Assembly: GCA_030696545.1 (NCBI GenBank)
Contig: JAUYSA010000428.1
Coordinates: forward strand, 1-7,607
DNA length: 7,607 bases
Direction: 5' to 3'
Origin: Hyphomonadaceae bacterium
GTDB taxonomy: Bacteria > Pseudomonadota > Alphaproteobacteria > Caulobacterales > Hyphomonadaceae
A program made the position numbers and the translations under genes. Positions 6,326-7,607 of the stretch are shown piece after piece. Under the pieces are notes generated by a model. That model worked only from the letters and a program-made list of their open reading frames with translations. It ran no database searches and was not told the DNA's origin. Every line of letters starts with the position of its first letter. Within the stretch, counting starts at the first letter, position 1.

Positions 6326-7042
6326 TCAGAGGCGGCGCAGTAGCGCTGCGCGGAACAGGCGCCAACGTTTTGAGAATGCGGAGGCGGGCTCTTCCGCGGA
6401 GTCGGCAATCGCGAGGTGCAGGATAGCGGGCCACAGGGCTGACGGCAGTTTCCGCGAAGCAGTCTTTGCCTCTACCCAACCTGCCTCGGCATTGGCCAGT
6501 TCGGCGGCGAGCGCGATGCGGGCTTCGCCGATGCGCGACAGGATGGCGAGCTGGTCGTGCGTGGCGCTTCGATCGAGAACGAGGCCGGCCAGTTTCACGA
6601 GCGAGCCTTCGACAGCGAGATGGCGGGCTTCGTGGTCGCCGCCATCGGTGTGGCCGCCATGGAGGTGGTCGTCGATGATATCGTCGAAGCGATCGATGAG
6701 CGCATTGAGCGGGGCGATGAGATCGGATCGGCCTTTTGTGACGCGGGCGAGTTCCTCCGCGAGATCGTGACGGCGGAGCGGACCCTTGCCGGCGACCTGC
6801 TCGACCGTCTCGCGCCACCACTGGATCCGGATCTTGCCCAGCATCGGCTCTTTGGTGTGGAGCGTGCGCTGGAGCTCCTGATTCAGGAGGTAGATTGCGA
6901 CCAGCGTTTCGCGGGCGGACTGAGGCGCATAGCGGGTCGCGAGCCAGCGATCCTCGTCCGTCCGCTTGAGGCGGGCGTCGAATTCAGCGGCCTCAGCGAG
7001 CGGGGCGCTTGCAAGATTTGACGGATTGGACGTATCGCTCAT
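6326..7042 (-). CDS. Squalene/phytoene synthase superfamily protein, NDUFAF6-like
   Basis: This 238-residue protein belongs to the squalene/phytoene synthase superfamily, in the branch related to the mitochondrial complex I assembly factor NDUFAF6. The evidence is the pattern DEDRWLATRYAPQSARETL (residues 29-47), IYLLNQELQRT (50-60), then EPMLGKIRIQWWRETV (65-80), followed by FDDIIDDHL (119-127) and VEGSLVKLAGLVL. True prenyl synthases have an aspartate-rich DDxxD-type motif about where this protein reads YLLNQELQ, so I infer it does not make squalene or phytoene. It is somewhat short for the branch (about 270-300 residues is usual), with an abbreviated C-terminus ending in a basic helix. A role in respiratory complex I assembly is only an inference from the human relative. 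ATG 7042 is taken as the start; TTG 7048 in the same frame is possible, and neither has a strong ribosome site. It heads the minus-strand group and is divergent from sodB across 62 bases. Confidence 0.85.
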   Translation of the reverse strand: MSDTSNPSNLASAPLAEAAEFDARLKRTDEDRWLATRYAPQSARETLVAIYLLNQELQRTLHTKEPMLGKIRIQWWRETVEQVAGKGPLRRHDLAEELARVTKGRSDLIAPLNALIDRFDDIIDDHLHGGHTDGGDHEARHLAVEGSLVKLAGLVLDRSATHDQLAILSRIGEARIALAAELANAEAGWVEAKTASRKLPSALWPAILHLAIADSAEEPASAFSKRWRLFRAALLRRL

Positions 7043-7104
7043 GTTCAAAATCAGATCCGAGGCCCTATCTCAGAGCCTGCAGTGACAAAACAGAGGGTAT
7101 TTCC
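7043..7104. promoter_or_regulatory. Divergent promoter region between the NDUFAF6-like gene and sodB
   Basis: These 62 bases separate two divergent genes and should contain the promoters of both, unless one lies within a coding region. The clear element is the sodB ribosome site AGAGGG at 7092-7097, seven bases before its ATG. A possible sodB -10 is CTATCT at 7065-7070, without a convincing -35 at normal distance. I see no clear inverted repeat or Fur-box-like sequence. Confidence 0.35.
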
Positions 7105-7607
7105 ATGGCTTTCACGCTTCCCGCCCTGCCTTACGCCCGTGACGCCCTGGCGCCGCACATTTCCGAAAAGACCCTGAACTTCCATTATGGCAAGCACCAT
7201 CAGGCCTATGTGGACAATCTGAACAAGCTGGTCGCCGGCACGCCGCTGGAAAACGCACCGCTTGAGGAAGTCGTCAAGCAGAGCTGGGCCGAGAAGAAAA
7301 CCCCGATCTTCAACAATGCCGGCCAGGTGTGGAACCACACCTTCTACTGGCATTCCATGAAGCCCCAGGGCGGCGGCAAGCCGACGGGCCTGATCGCGGA
7401 CAAGATCAACAAGGATTTCGGCTCGTTCGACGAGTTCAAGGCCAAGTTCGCCGAAGCCGGCACGACGCAGTTCGGTTCGGGCTGGGCCTGGCTGTCGCTC
7501 AAGGATGGCAAGCTGGTGGTTTCCAAGTCGGGCAATGCCGAGACGCCGCTGACGGAAACCGGGGTTACTCCGCTGATAACCATGGATGTCTGGGAGCACG
7601 CCTACTA
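7105..7607 (+). CDS. sodB: Superoxide dismutase, iron type (3' end outside window)
   Basis: This enzyme converts superoxide to oxygen and hydrogen peroxide in the cytoplasm. The first 167 residues of a protein normally about 195-205 long are present; the frame stays open to the window edge. The start (MAFTLPALPYARDALAPHIS) closely matches E. coli SodB. Metal ligands are visible at His27 (NFHYGKHH), His78 (QVWNHTFYW), and Asp161 and His165 (MDVWEHAY). Gln74, four residues before the second histidine, is where iron enzymes place the active-site glutamine, which supports iron over manganese, although metal choice cannot be proved from sequence. FGSGWAWL is the usual core block. The ATG at 7105 is preceded by AGAGGG with a seven-base spacer. 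The gene is transcribed away from the NDUFAF6-like gene. Identification is very secure. Confidence 0.97.
   Translation, partial: MAFTLPALPYARDALAPHISEKTLNFHYGKHHQAYVDNLNKLVAGTPLENAPLEEVVKQSWAEKKTPIFNNAGQVWNHTFYWHSMKPQGGGKPTGLIADKINKDFGSFDEFKAKFAEAGTTQFGSGWAWLSLKDGKLVVSKSGNAETPLTETGVTPLITMDVWEHAY

Noticed and set aside
6557..7021. A 154-codon plus-strand frame opposite the NDUFAF6-like gene, with a fairly normal-looking composition.
   Set aside because: It matches nothing I recognise, and the opposite strand carries the clear EPMLGKIRIQWWRE family signature in a full frame.
7051..7599. A 182-codon minus-strand frame opposite sodB.
   Set aside because: It is antisense to sodB, whose metal ligands and family blocks are all present; the composition fits a complement shadow.
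1..7607. A possible novel defence, mobile or biosynthetic system in the window.
   Set aside because: I found no integrase, transposase, nuclease-toxin pair, direct-repeat array, reverse transcriptase or compositional break. The genes are housekeeping or uncharacterised membrane and envelope proteins in ordinary arrangement.

Overview
The window is about 7.6 kb of GC-rich chromosomal DNA with almost no spare sequence. It carries eight protein-coding genes, two of them cut by the window edges. Protein signatures point to an alphaproteobacterium. The evidence is a UvrA with a GGGKS-type Walker A, a folate-dependent TrmFO, an iron-type SodB very like those of Caulobacterales, and a DUF6498-type membrane protein. 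Hyphomonadaceae (Hyphomonas-like) is my best guess, but it rests on recognition of the proteins rather than on any marker RNA. No tRNA, rRNA, CRISPR array, insertion sequence or phage gene is visible.

Layout. The left edge holds the 3' half of uvrA (+), the damage-recognition ATPase of nucleotide excision repair. It converges on a two-gene minus-strand unit across a 149-base gap filled by a pair of inverted, hairpin-forming palindromic repeats. That unit is read right to left: first a secreted protein with a TonB-C-like C-terminus (2386-3516), then a six-helix membrane protein of unknown function (1432-2319). A 115-base divergent promoter region separates it from trmFO (+, 3632-5056), which makes the methyl group of ribothymidine 54 in tRNA.

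trmFO ends tail-to-tail with a 14-base overlap into a second minus-strand group. In transcription order this group is an NDUFAF6-like member of the squalene/phytoene synthase superfamily (6326-7042), a small NTF2/SnoaL-fold protein (5899-6312, 13 bases downstream), and a DUF6498-like membrane protein (5043-5813, 85 bases further on). A 62-base divergent gap then leads to the 5' part of sodB (+, 7105 to the edge), an iron superoxide dismutase.

How they fit together. uvrA, trmFO and sodB are independent housekeeping or stress genes. The two minus-strand groups look like small operons of poorly characterised envelope or membrane proteins. No pathway obviously joins them, and I see no convincing novel system. 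The most interesting points are the paired palindromic repeat at the uvrA 3' end, the secreted TonB-C-like protein, and the prenyl-synthase homologue without its first aspartate motif. All remaining long open frames lie antisense to, or out of frame within, these genes and read as GC-rich shadows.
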